DNA of 64,000 bases from Conexibacter woesei DSM 14684 (GCF_000025265.1 NC_013739.1:4760001-4824000), one strand, 5' to 3'; shown: positions 1-8,527, numbered from the stretch's first letter. Numbers and translations are program-made. The notes: generated from the letters alone by a model not told the origin.

Positions 1-501
1 ACCGACTGGCGCACGGGCCGTAGGGTCGAGCGCGACCCGATGGACGATCCCGGCGGTGACCTCGACACGCCCCACCTGCGCCCGCCACCTGAGGACACCG
101 GCACGGACTCGACGGTCGCGGTCGAGGGCTCAGCCCGTCTCGTCGAGCACGACGTTCGCCCACGCGACTTGACCTCGGAGATGTTGTTCGTCCGCGGCAG
201 ACGGCGGCAGACGCTCGGACGCTGCGACGGCTCTTGCGTCTCACCGTCACTGCAGGCCGGTCGCGCCGTCTGGATCGACCAGCGGAACGACCGCCCAAGC
301 ACCCTGCACGAATTCGACGCCCGCACCGGCCGGCACATCCGCTGGCGTATGCCCCGCCTCGTCCCCGTACGCGACGAGGACGGTTACTCGGACATCGAGT
401 ACGAGGCAATCCGCGTCGGCCGCGCGATCGTGCTCGCAGCCGGTGGCGTCGATCCCAGACACCGCATCAGCCTCCAACTAGCAATCCGCCCGGCGAAATG
501 A
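1..501 (+). CDS. 3' end of a hypothetical, possibly propeller-like protein (partial)
   Basis: The reading frame is open from the first base of the window, so the gene starts upstream; the ATG at 40 is probably internal. The visible part (about 166 residues) contains DWRTG near its start and later a WIDQRN...FDARTGRHIRWRMP stretch. Such blade-like phrases are typical of actinobacterial exported proteins with beta-propeller repeats, but I recognise no named family. It ends with a basic tail at 501. No partner gene is obvious, because the sequence downstream is decayed. Function unknown; coding status is supported by the protein-like composition of the frame rather than by a motif. Confidence 0.5.
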   Translation, partial: TDWRTGRRVERDPMDDPGGDLDTPHLRPPPEDTGTDSTVAVEGSARLVEHDVRPRDLTSEMLFVRGRRRQTLGRCDGSCVSPSLQAGRAVWIDQRNDRPSTLHEFDARTGRHIRWRMPRLVPVRDEDGYSDIEYEAIRVGRAIVLAAGGVDPRHRISLQLAIRPAK

Positions 502-589
502 GATGCGCCGAGCCGACGAGTAGCCGGTACGCAAGCGAACCGGTTCCGCCTCGTCGTGCTCTACAAGCGCCGCCGCGAGGACCGGGTCG

Positions 590-778
590 CTGCACGACCT
601 CACGGCGGTGCCGGTCGCGCACCTGCGCCGGTTACTCGCCGCCGAAGCCGACCACCGCCCCGCCCCCGCCAGCCAGGCCCGCACGATCGCGGCGCTGCGG
701 TGCTTCTTCCGCTTCGATCCGTGAACGGCTCGGGATGAACGCACCGGCGGTCCTCAGCGACGACGAGGTCCCCTTCTA
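590..778 (+). pseudogene. Possible tyrosine-recombinase N-terminal fragment
   Basis: In the frame starting at 590 the translation contains PASQARTIAALRCFFRF, which resembles the end of the SAM-like core-binding domain of XerC/D-type integrases (the '...LRSFFRF' helix). A stop follows at once, and the neighbouring frame continues for about 20 residues (ERLGMNAPAVL...) to 778. No catalytic R-H-R-Y half is present. I read this as a remnant of an integrase, consistent with the accessory look of 1-8.2 kb. The similarity is short and judged by eye, so a chance match is possible. Confidence 0.25.
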
Positions 779-1299
779 GCCGCAGCGGGCCGAAACGCTC
801 CGACTGCCAGGCGCAGCGGCAGCAGCCTCACCGGCATAGAGCCGGATCGCGGTGATGAACAGGTCGCGATGGGTCTCGTCGCTGGCTGCGAGCGGGCGCG
901 TGGCGCGTGCGATCGTGCTCAGCCGTGGGGAGCGGATCCCGCCCCGCTCCAGCGTCGCGACGTAATTGTGATGCAGGCCGGAGGCGGACCCGAGCTGCTG
1001 GATTGTCGCCCGATTTGCGATGCGCGTGGCGCGCAGGAGGGCGCCCATCGCCGTCGGCCCGCCTTCGCAGACGCGCACGAATTCCCGGTTGCGAAGCGGG
1101 AGCGTGGCGCCTCCGACGTATCGTTCGGAGAACCCGCGGGTCGGCACGTCGAGCGCTTCGGCAAGGCGCACGATGGTTCCGACCTGAACGTCTCGCGACC
1201 TGTTTCGCTCGATCGCGCCGATGTAGTTGCGGTGGCTCCCCATCCGCCGCGCCAGCTCCTCTTGCGAGAGACCGTGAAGCCTCGTAGCGTTCTCACCAT
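776..1299 (-). pseudogene. Double-XRE helix-turn-helix protein, apparently frameshifted near its start
   Basis: The frame ending at 776 encodes two successive HTH_XRE-like domains: GLSQEELARRMGSHRNYIGAIERN in the first half and IQQLGSASGLHHNYVATLERG in the second. Both show the pattern expected of Cro/CI-type DNA-binding domains. The natural start MVRTLRG (ATG at 1299) is in a different frame from the first HTH; one extra or missing base around 1275-1285 would join them into MVRTLR-LHGLSQEEL. No start codon in the HTH frame gives the whole first domain. It may therefore be a pseudogene, or translation may begin at the internal ATG of RRMGSHRN. Probable transcriptional regulator by family; target unknown. 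Confidence 0.45.
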
Positions 1300-1340
1300 G
1301 CGACCGACCGCGGTCGCTCCGGAGGCGGCGACGCCCGCGC

Positions 1341-1679
1341 TCACGGCGTCGGCTCCGCGAGCGATTCTGGTGTTCTCGGCCGGTTCGGCGAGGGTGGCCC
1401 GGTAGGACGCGCGGCTCGGCCACCAGACACGACAGGCGATGTCCCCCACTTCCCCGCTGCTGTGTGGGCTCGTGCAAACCAGCGCGCGCCGACGCGCAGC
1501 GACGGGTCGCGCGGTTCGAGGATCGCCGAGACCGCGTACCCTCGCCGCTCCAAGCTGTCGTGCAGGGTCGCGATGACCTGAGCGACGATCGCCTGATGGC
1601 TGGTCCGCGCACCTCTTGAGAAGCGGATCACGCCGTGGATGGAACGCGGATCACGCCGCGTGCGGCGGTGAGTCGGCAC
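1341..1679 (-). CDS. Small hypothetical protein (weakly supported)
   Basis: A 112-residue frame lying just upstream of the XRE gene on the same strand. The stretch IRFSRGARTSHQAIVAQVIATLHDSLERRGY looks like a real amphipathic helical segment, and the next 40 residues (ILEPRDPSLRVGARWFARA) are protein-like. The first 15 and last 25 residues are arginine/proline-rich and look like non-coding translation. An internal start is likely. I recognise no family. It could be another fragment in this decayed stretch. Confidence 0.25.
   Translation of the reverse strand: MPTHRRTRRDPRSIHGVIRFSRGARTSHQAIVAQVIATLHDSLERRGYAVSAILEPRDPSLRVGARWFARAHTAAGKWGTSPVVSGGRAARPTGPPSPNRPRTPESLAEPTP
1623..1658. repeat. 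13-bp direct repeat
   Basis: GCGGATCACGCCG occurs at 1623-1635 and again at 1646-1658, 23 bp apart (about two helical turns). It lies upstream of the XRE-like gene on the minus strand, so it could be an operator. Nothing else supports a function. Confidence 0.35.
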
Positions 1680-2261
1680 CTAACCGACCTGCGGGCTGCC
1701 CGACGAAACGCGCGGTTCGGTTGCCGGGCGGTGTCTCCGAGCGGTGCTCTTGACGCTGGTCGCGGCGTCAAAGTGGGGCGCCGACCGACCGTGGGGGAAG
1801 GCCGGCCGGCGCCGGTGTGCCGCATGCTCGTCGCGCCGTGAGGGGGAACATCGGCACGGCGATATGTGCGGGCACTTTTGGTCCCCAGGTGCCTGAACGG
1901 CCGTCCGGCGTCACTGTTGACGCGGCCGCGTGGGAACGCCCCGCTCCAGCCGCAGCCGCGTCAGCACGACCCGGCCGCGCCGTCGCCACCGCCGATCGAT
2001 GAGGACATCCGTCGGCATGCCTCCGGGGGAAGGAGGCGATGCCGACAGACGCCGCTCGCGCCCGCGCGCGGGAGAATCGGCACACGGGGATGCGTGCGCC
2101 GGTGTGAGGGGCGATCGACAGCCGCCCAGTGGCTGTTCTGCCGGAGCGGCTGTGGGACGAGGAGGGCTCCACCTGCGCGGAGGCCGCGAGCCGCACATGA
2201 CTCGTATGGAGCCGTCATCGCCCGGCACTGTCCCAGGCCGATGGACCGGAGCCTAGTCGAG
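1680..2261. other. Stretch with no gene I can support
   Basis: All frames here give arginine/proline/alanine-rich translations without motifs, and several overlap antisense to each other, which is typical of non-coding GC-rich DNA. I see no tRNA, no clear terminator and no insertion-sequence ends. Together with the damaged genes on either side it looks like eroded accessory DNA. Confidence 0.4.
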
Positions 2262-2290
2262 TTCCGACATGTTCGGAAACCGAACGTTCG
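2262..2290. promoter_or_regulatory. Two inverted repeats upstream of the PadR operon (candidate operators)
   Basis: TTCCGA-CATGT-TCGGAA (2262-2278, 6-bp arms) is followed directly by the perfect palindrome CGAACGTTCG (2281-2290). They lie about 115 bp before the PadR start. PadR-family proteins bind dyad sites in their own promoters, so autoregulation of the operon is a reasonable inference. CGAACGTTCG also resembles half of an SOS-type site, but its spacing does not match the SOS box upstream of lexA. Confidence 0.4.
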
Positions 2291-2405
2291 CGATGCGCGG
2301 CATCGTGGTTGCGTCGATCGCGATGCACGGATGACAGTTGCGGCCGCGTCTCACATTGGAGTAGTTTTCGGTGAAGGGGCATGGGCGAATCGGCTAGGGG
2401 GTCAG

Positions 2406-3008
2406 GTGACACAAGCGCAGCGTGTGCATGGTGGGGCACCGCGCGATCGGCGTCGGCTGCTGAACCAGGTCGCGGCTCTTGCTCTGTTGCTCGAGGCGCC
2501 GTGTCACGGCTACAAGCTCTACAGACGTTTCGTTGACTTGATAGGTATCGAGGCAGCCCCTCGGAAGCAGTCGATTTACGACGTGATCGACCAGCTCGCG
2601 GCGGACGGTCTCGTAGCGGGAGAGCGTGAGGAGCTGCCCAGCTCTGAGCGCCAGCCTCGCACGACCTATCTGGTGACTCCAGCTGGCCGCCGGCTCGTCG
2701 CCGAGGTGGTCGAGCACGGCTTCAGTCGCGGTGAAACGCGAGCGGAGTTCCGCGTCCGGCTGCGCTGCGCTGGGTCTGTGCGCGACTACGGTCTGCTGCG
2801 CAGGGCGCTCGAAGCGCGCCGGCTGAAGCTGCTGAGTCAGCAGAGAGAGCTGCCACCTCCTCGGAGCGATCTTCCGACCGAGCCGGTCGTGCTGGCTCGA
2901 CGGCTGCTGGACAAGCAGCTCGCGATGGAGCTGGAGAGCGAGCTGGAATGGGTCGAGTGGGCGCTCGCGATGGTGACGGCCGCCGAGGGCGATCGGGCCG
3001 CGAGGTGA
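2406..3008 (+). CDS. PadR-family transcriptional regulator
   Basis: A 200-residue PadR-type regulator. The N-terminal winged helix runs LLEAPCHGYKLYRRFVDLIG ... SIYDVIDQLAADGLV, followed by the wing TTYLVTPAGRRLV. The C-terminal helical part (about residues 110-195) suits the dimerisation domain. I chose the GTG at 2406 because AGGGGG sits 5 bases upstream and no better start exists further up. The stop is one base before the ATG of the next gene, so it heads an operon with two ABC ATPases and a permease. PadR proteins often repress linked exporter genes, so local control of this transporter is likely. Two dyad sites lie upstream at 2262-2290. Confidence 0.8.
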   Translation: MTQAQRVHGGAPRDRRRLLNQVAALALLLEAPCHGYKLYRRFVDLIGIEAAPRKQSIYDVIDQLAADGLVAGEREELPSSERQPRTTYLVTPAGRRLVAEVVEHGFSRGETRAEFRVRLRCAGSVRDYGLLRRALEARRLKLLSQQRELPPPRSDLPTEPVVLARRLLDKQLAMELESELEWVEWALAMVTAAEGDRAAR

Positions 3009-3009
3009 G

Positions 3010-3726
3010 ATGCCGCCGCTCCTGGTCGCCGAGAACGTCACCAAACGGCATGCGCGCGGGCCGCGCAGCGTGCTGGCGCTTCATGCTGTCTCGCTGACGA
3101 TCGACGGCGGGGAGTTCGTCGCGATTCGGGGTCTGGAGCCGCACGGCCGCAAGGCACTGACGCTCGTGCTCGCCGGCCTCGCACCGCCCGACAGCGGCGA
3201 AGTCCGGTTCGACGGCCTCGACGTCTACCGCCACCGGCGCTCGCTCGTGCCGAGTGAGATCGCCGTCTGCTGGGACCGTTTCCCTCCCAGCGGCGGCACG
3301 ACGCTGCTCGCGCACATCGCTCTCCCGCTCCGTCTCGGTGGGGCGACGCGCGCGGAGGCGAACACCGGCGCACGCGAAGCATTGGAGCGGGTTGCTGCTG
3401 AGCGCGTCGCCGGTTCGCACCCGCACGATGTCGAGCCCGACATGCTCGTACGAGCAGCAGTCGCACGAGCGATCGTTCGCAGACCGCGCCTCGTGCTCGC
3501 CAACGACCTCACGACCGCTGTGGACCTGATCGAACGGGATGCGCTGATGGCACTGCTGCGGTCATTGAGCACCGACCAGGGCACCGCCGTTGTGTTGATG
3601 GCGTCCCATCTCGTGCCCGGTCCCGATCGCGCACTGGAGATCTACGGGGGCGCGGTCCACGGCGAAACGCACCCGTCCGAGCGCCCGCATGCCGAAGTGT
3701 TCCCGCTGCGTCGAGCGCAACGGTGA
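3010..3726 (+). CDS. Degenerate ABC-type ATP-binding protein
   Basis: A 238-residue protein with the overall layout of a LolD/MacB-like ABC ATPase (N-terminal LLVAENVTKRH, SLTIDGGEFVAIRG, then APPDSGEVRFDGLDV), but every catalytic motif is altered. Walker A reads GLEPHGRKAL instead of GxxGxGKS/T. The Q-loop region reads AVCWDRFPP. The signature LSGGQ is replaced by EPDMLVRAA, and Walker B plus glutamate by LVLAND. The H-loop histidine (MASHL) remains. It should therefore bind or hydrolyse ATP poorly, if at all. The next gene, overlapping by 4 bp, encodes an intact ATPase, so the two may form an asymmetric heterodimer on the permease at 4429. The frame is complete, so this is unlikely to be a simple pseudogene. 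Confidence 0.75.
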   Translation: MPPLLVAENVTKRHARGPRSVLALHAVSLTIDGGEFVAIRGLEPHGRKALTLVLAGLAPPDSGEVRFDGLDVYRHRRSLVPSEIAVCWDRFPPSGGTTLLAHIALPLRLGGATRAEANTGAREALERVAAERVAGSHPHDVEPDMLVRAAVARAIVRRPRLVLANDLTTAVDLIERDALMALLRSLSTDQGTAVVLMASHLVPGPDRALEIYGGAVHGETHPSERPHAEVFPLRRAQR

Positions 3727-4400
3727 GCGCCAAGCGGCTGGAACTGCGCGCCGTCGTCAAGCACTACGACACGGGCGCGGAGATCGTCCGCGCGGTCAAC
3801 GGCGTCTCGTTCACGATCGCTGCGGGCGAGACGGTCGTGCTCTCGGGACCGAGCGGGTCGGGCAAGAGCACGATCCTCAAGCTCGCCGGGGGCGTGACGA
3901 CGCCTGATTCTGGAAGCGTGCTGCTCGACGACCGGCCGCTGCCGAACGGGACCGCTCGAGCCGGCGCGCTGTTCCGCCGCCGCGAGGTCGGGTTCATCAC
4001 GCAGAAGCCGCGTTTGACGCCAGCGACCAGCGCGCTCGAAAACGCGCTCATGAAGCTCATGCTCGACGGGGTTCCACGTGCCGAAGCGCGCGAGCGCGCG
4101 ACGCGGATGCTTGAGGACGTGGGGCTTGGCGACCGTCTTTCGCATACCCCGGCCCGCCTCTCCGGCGGAGAGCAACAGCGCGTCACGATCGTGCGCGCAC
4201 TGCTCAACAACCCGCCGCTCATCCTCGCCGACGAGCCGACCGCCCACCTCGACACCACCACCGGCCAGCAGATCGTCACGTTGCTGTCCGACCACGCTCG
4301 ACGCCATGGCGCCGCGCTCCTTCTCGTCTCTCACGACGAACGCGCAGAGCGCGCCGCTGACCGCGTTCTGCATCTTCGCGATGGCTGCCTTGCCGCCTGA
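3723..4400 (+). CDS. ABC transporter ATP-binding protein (MacB/LolD type)
   Basis: A 225-residue ATPase with all motifs intact: Walker A GPSGSGKST (about residues 40-48), Q-loop FITQKPRL, signature LSGGEQQRV, Walker B plus glutamate LILADEPT, and H-loop LLVSHD. It starts at a GTG whose GTGA overlaps the stop of the degenerate ATPase. It would energise the FtsX-type permease encoded next, on the cytoplasmic face of the membrane. Size and sequence fit the family that drives mechanotransmission-type exporters (lipoprotein, peptide or antibiotic efflux) rather than channel-type transport. The substrate is not shown by the sequence. Confidence 0.88.
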   Translation: MSAKRLELRAVVKHYDTGAEIVRAVNGVSFTIAAGETVVLSGPSGSGKSTILKLAGGVTTPDSGSVLLDDRPLPNGTARAGALFRRREVGFITQKPRLTPATSALENALMKLMLDGVPRAEARERATRMLEDVGLGDRLSHTPARLSGGEQQRVTIVRALLNNPPLILADEPTAHLDTTTGQQIVTLLSDHARRHGAALLLVSHDERAERAADRVLHLRDGCLAA

Positions 4401-4428
4401 GAAGCCGCCGGCTCGCCGCACCAGCAGC

Positions 4429-6996
4429 ATGCGGCCGTACGGCTACTTCGACCTCACGTTGGCGCGGCTGCGCGCGCATCCGTTCCACGAGCTGTTGGCG
4501 GCGACGGGCATTGCGATCGGTGTCGCGCTCGCGCTCGCGGTCCTGACGGCGAACTCCAGCGTCAGCCGCTCCAGTGAAGAGATCGTCCGTGGAGTGACCG
4601 GTGCCGCGACGTTGCAGGTGCAGGCACGGTCAGGCAACGGCGTACCCGCCGAAGACCTGCTGCCGAGAGTTCGTGCGATCCCCGGGGTCGAGCGCGCCGC
4701 CGCGCTGCTGGAGCAACATGCCGTCCTCGTCGGCCCGTCGGGCACCCAGAGTGTCAACGTCGTCGCCGTCGACGCCGACCTTGCCGCCCTGTCAGGCCAA
4801 CTGACACGGTCATTCGCGGCCGGGGCGCTCTCGCTCACCCGAGGCGTGGTGCTGCCGAAGGCGACCGCGACCGCGATCGGCATCCCGACGAGTGACGCGG
4901 GCACCCAAGCCGGCCTTCCAGCGGTTCGGATCGAGCTGCGCGGGCACGCCGCAACCGTGCCGGTGGCGCTCGTCGTCGGCCCAGACACGCTGGGGCCTGT
5001 CGCGGACGCGCGCGCCGCCGTGATGTCGGTGCCGCAGCTTCGCGCGATCTCCGCGCTGCCCGACCGCATCTCCCGCATCCTCGTCCAGACCGAACCCGGC
5101 CGCGAGCGTGCGGTGCGCGCGCAATTGGAGCGACTCGCCGGCGGGCGGTTGACGGTCGCCGATGTCAACGCCGAGCCGCGGATGCTCGACGAGGCGTTGA
5201 AGCCCACCGGCCAGGCGACATCGTTCTTCGCGATCGTCGCCGCCCTGCTCGGGTTTCTGCTCGCGTTCAACGCCGTTCTGCTCAGCGCTCCTGAACGGCG
5301 CCGGTGGCTCGCCGACCTCATCACGATCAACGGCGCCTCGCCCCGTACAGTCGTGGCGCTCGTCCTCGTGCAGAGTCTTCTGCTGGGCGTCGTGGGCAGC
5401 GCGATCGGCGTCGTCCTCGGCCTCGTGTTGGCGACGGGACTGCTCCACGAATCGCCTGACTATCTCGCTCCGGCATTCACGCTGGGCTCGCGCACCGTCA
5501 TCTCGCCCGTCCCGCTTCTCGTGAGCGTCAGCGCCGGATTGCTCGCGTGTGTGCTCGCTTCCGCTCCGCTGCTGCTCGACCTTCGTCCCGGACGGTCGCT
5601 TGAGAGCGTCTATGACAGCGACGAGGATCCTGGACAGGCGCTCGCGCGCGGTACGACGCTGCGCCTGCTGGTCGCAGCCGCAGCGCTCATCGTCGGCGCG
5701 CTGGCGATCCTCGCCTTCCTGCCCTCTGCAGCGCTCGTCGCGTGCGGCCTGTTCGCGGTCGCGACCGTCTTCGCCGTGCCCGCCACGTTCCTAGCGATCG
5801 TCGCGGGCGCGTCGGCGATCGAGCGGCGAAGTCCCCGCCTCGTGATGCTCTCAGTCGCGGTACGGGAGCTGCGCGCCACGACACTGCGCTCCCTCGCACT
5901 TGCCGCGACCGGTGCGGTCGCAGTCTTCGGCGCGGTCGCGATCGGCGGCGCACGGCAAGATCTGCTGCGCGGCATCGAGGCGTACACGGACGACTACGTC
6001 GGCACGGCCGACCTGTGGATCATCCACGCCAGAGACAACCAGGCGACCAACGCGTTTCCGATCAACCGCGCGGACCTCGACAGACTGGCAGCCGTGCCGG
6101 GCGTCCGAGCAGTTCGCAGCTACTACGGGGGCTTCCTCGACATCGGCGACCGGCGCGTCTGGGTCATCGCCCGACCATCCTCCGACCGCGCGCTCGTCCC
6201 ACCCAGCCAGATGCGCGACGGCACAGCCGCGCGCGCCGACGCCCGCATCCGCTCCGGCGGCTGGGCCAGCATCTCCGAACAGCTCGCCTCCACGCTCGAC
6301 ACGAAGGTCGGCGACACGATCACGCTCCCGACCCCAACCGGACCGCGTCGCTTGAAGGTCGCCTCGACGACCAGCAACCTCGGCTGGAGTCCGGGCGCGG
6401 TCGTCATGAACGCCGCCGACTACCGCGCGTGGTGGGACACCGACGATCCCAGCGCACTCCAAGTCGACCTCGCCGCTGGCGCCACCGCTCAGACCGTCGC
6501 CCGCACGCTCACCGAGGAACTTGCCGACATGCGCTCGGGCCTGCACGTTCAGACCGCCGAGCAGCGACGCGACGGGATCGTCACCTCAGCGCGAAGCGGC
6601 CTGGCCCGCCTCGGCCAGATCTCGACCCTGCTGCTCATCTCCGCATGTCTCGCAATGGCAGCCGCGCTCGGCGCCGCGATCTGGCAACGCCGCCCACGCC
6701 TCGCCGAGGACGCGCTTCTCGGCGTCCTCCCGATCGAGCGATGGCGGGCGTTGCTGATCGAATCCGCACTGGTCGTCGGCGCTGGTTGCCTCACGGGCGC
6801 CGTCGTCGGCGTCCTGGGCCAGATCGTGATCGACCGCTACCTCGTCGACATCACCGGCTTCCCGGTCGACATCGTCATCGCCACCTGGCCCGCGTTGGTG
6901 ACGTTCACGCTCGTGCTCGCGTCCGCGATGGTCGTCGTCGCGATCCCCGGGTGGTTCGCCGCCCGCGTCAGCGCGGAACGGGCGTTCGACCTCTAG
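4429..6996 (+). CDS. FtsX/MacB-type ABC transporter permease
   Basis: A large permease (855 residues from the ATG at 4429; an in-frame ATG at 4381 would overlap the ATPase gene by 20 bp). After the first membrane helix (ELLAATGIAIGVALALAVL) comes a long extracytoplasmic domain. A cluster of helices around ATSFFAIVAALLGFLLAF and ALVLVQSLLLGVVGSAIGVVLG forms the first FtsX domain. A second helix/soluble-domain/three-helix set follows, ending with IVIATWPALVTFTLVLASAMVVV. This duplicated layout is typical of the larger actinobacterial MacB-like exporters. It forms one unit with the two preceding ATPases. Its extracytoplasmic arginine codons are almost all CGN, unlike exported proteins elsewhere in the window, which fits separate ancestry. 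Confidence 0.82.
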   Translation: MRPYGYFDLTLARLRAHPFHELLAATGIAIGVALALAVLTANSSVSRSSEEIVRGVTGAATLQVQARSGNGVPAEDLLPRVRAIPGVERAAALLEQHAVLVGPSGTQSVNVVAVDADLAALSGQLTRSFAAGALSLTRGVVLPKATATAIGIPTSDAGTQAGLPAVRIELRGHAATVPVALVVGPDTLGPVADARAAVMSVPQLRAISALPDRISRILVQTEPGRERAVRAQLERLAGGRLTVADVNAEPRMLDEALKPTGQATSFFAIVAALLGFLLAFNAVLLSAPERRRWLADLITINGASPRTVVALVLVQSLLLGVVGSAIGVVLGLVLATGLLHESPDYLAPAFTLGSRTVISPVPLLVSVSAGLLACVLASAPLLLDLRPGRSLESVYDSDEDPGQALARGTTLRLLVAAAALIVGALAILAFLPSAALVACGLFAVATVFAVPATFLAIVAGASAIERRSPRLVMLSVAVRELRATTLRSLALAATGAVAVFGAVAIGGARQDLLRGIEAYTDDYVGTADLWIIHARDNQATNAFPINRADLDRLAAVPGVRAVRSYYGGFLDIGDRRVWVIARPSSDRALVPPSQMRDGTAARADARIRSGGWASISEQLASTLDTKVGDTITLPTPTGPRRLKVASTTSNLGWSPGAVVMNAADYRAWWDTDDPSALQVDLAAGATAQTVARTLTEELADMRSGLHVQTAEQRRDGIVTSARSGLARLGQISTLLLISACLAMAAALGAAIWQRRPRLAEDALLGVLPIERWRALLIESALVVGAGCLTGAVVGVLGQIVIDRYLVDITGFPVDIVIATWPALVTFTLVLASAMVVVAIPGWFAARVSAERAFDL

Positions 6997-7053
6997 ACGC
7001 AGAACCTTCCAGAGCTGACGTGAACCGCGTCACCACCGGTGGAGACTGGGCGC

Positions 7054-8157
7054 ATGCCCCCAGCTCCAGCCGCATCCCCACGATCAGCGCTGCGCGCGCT
7101 CGCCGCCGCCAATGCCCGCTACTGGCCAACCGTCGCACCGATCGTTCGCCGCGAACTCCGTCACTGGACCCAGCGAGCGGAGGTGATCCCAACCGCGAGA
7201 TGGCGCACGATCGCACGCGAGAAGATCGCGTCCGAGAAGTTCAACGCCGAGGTCGCCGCCACCCTCGCGACGCTCGCCCCCTTTCACCTCCGCCGGACCG
7301 TCGTGAGAGCGATCGTCGCGGTCGAAGTCATGTACGACTACCTCGACGGCGCCAGCGAGCACGCCAGCGTGACCGGCGCAGGCGACCACCTCTACGACGC
7401 GTTCCCGGCCGTGCTCGGCAACCTGACCATCACGACCCAGCACCTTTACCAAGGGCTGACCCACGATGACGGCGGCTACCTCGACCTGCTCGTGACCACC
7501 AGCCGCGCCGCGTTTCTGCGACTGCCCGCCGCCGCCACCGTCGCTCCGGCCGCGCTCCACGCAGCCACGCGGTGCGCCGAGGCACAAACACACACCCACC
7601 TGATCGCCCACCACGGGACCGAACCGGTGCGGCGCTGGAGCACCCCAGCAGCCGACGAACTCGACCTCGAATGGTGGGAGTACGCGGCCGGCGGCGCCGC
7701 GTCCGTGCTCGCCGTACATGCGCTCATCGCCGCTGCTGCCGACGACCGCACCACACCCGCGACCGCAGCAGCGATCGGCCACGCCTACCTGCTCACATGC
7801 ACCCTCTCAACGCTCCTCGACAGCCTCGTCGACCGCGACCGCGACCGCCACGAGAACGGGCACTCATACATCTCCTACTACGCCAACGAAGACGCCGCGG
7901 CCACCCGCCTCGCGACCATCGCCCGACGCGCCGCGACTGCCACGGGCCGGCTCCCGAACGGCGCACACCACTTGATGACAGTGGCCGGCGTCGCCGGCTA
8001 CTACCTCTCCGACCCCGGTGCGCGACAGCCACCCGCACGCACAACGACAGCGCGCGTGAAAGCCGAGCTGACACCGACCCTCACACCCATCCTCGCGATC
8101 TTCGGCACCTGGCGGGCCGCCAAGCGCGTGCGCGACGCGATCGGCAGCGGGGCATAG
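7054..8157 (+). CDS. DUF2600 family protein (YtpB/tetraprenyl-beta-curcumene synthase-like terpene cyclase)
   Basis: A 367-residue all-helical protein recognisable as DUF2600: PIVRRELRHWTQRAEVIP near the N-terminus, KFNAEVAATLATLAP, the acidic motif MYDYLDGAS, DGGYLDLLV, and the second acidic region DSLVDRDRDRHENGHSYISYY near residue 270. In Bacillus YtpB this family cyclises tetraprenyl (C35) diphosphate, with the acidic residues binding magnesium. Product and substrate here are unknown. I chose ATG 7054 because GGTGGAG lies 9 bases upstream; GTG 7039 has no such site. It follows the permease by 57 bp on the same strand and may be co-transcribed with it. No prenyltransferase gene is nearby. 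Confidence 0.75.
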   Translation: MPPAPAASPRSALRALAAANARYWPTVAPIVRRELRHWTQRAEVIPTARWRTIAREKIASEKFNAEVAATLATLAPFHLRRTVVRAIVAVEVMYDYLDGASEHASVTGAGDHLYDAFPAVLGNLTITTQHLYQGLTHDDGGYLDLLVTTSRAAFLRLPAAATVAPAALHAATRCAEAQTHTHLIAHHGTEPVRRWSTPAADELDLEWWEYAAGGAASVLAVHALIAAAADDRTTPATAAAIGHAYLLTCTLSTLLDSLVDRDRDRHENGHSYISYYANEDAAATRLATIARRAATATGRLPNGAHHLMTVAGVAGYYLSDPGARQPPARTTTARVKAELTPTLTPILAIFGTWRAAKRVRDAIGSGA

Positions 8158-8527
8158 TCTCGATTGGACGATCCTGTCACTGACACTCCCCGGAGGCGGG
8201 CGCAACGGGGGTCAAACCCACGATTGACTCCCAGCATCGAGATTCGGCTCTATCGCCAGTCGCGGGTCCACAACTGGGGCGGGTTTTGAACACCATCGCC
8301 GGTCAGGCAGCCGGATCGACGCGCTCGCAGCTTAGGCCGCCAGCCCGTCGCCGATCCCAGCCAAGACGGGTCGAGAATCCGTCTGGACGGCTGGTAGCGT
8401 CGTGGTCGTCGTGCGATGCGATGCCGGTCCTGTGTTGGCCGGGCGCGCGCGCCGTGCGGTTCAAAGCGATCGCTGTTGGGCGCCGGTCCGGCCTAGCGTG
8501 TCGATTCTCTGGCGAATCGCCCAATAG
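8158..8527. other. Intergenic stretch without a supported gene
   Basis: About 370 bp between the DUF2600 gene and rnpB. Frames give no recognisable protein. A weak inverted repeat (GGGGTCAA / TTGACTCC, about 8207-8231) could end transcription of the accessory operon. I see no integration-site duplication. It marks the transition from the accessory-looking segment to conserved housekeeping genes. Confidence 0.4.

Noticed and set aside
8207-8231. A tRNA T-arm-like sequence suggesting an attachment site
   Set aside because: The stem does not pair properly and no second copy is seen in the window.
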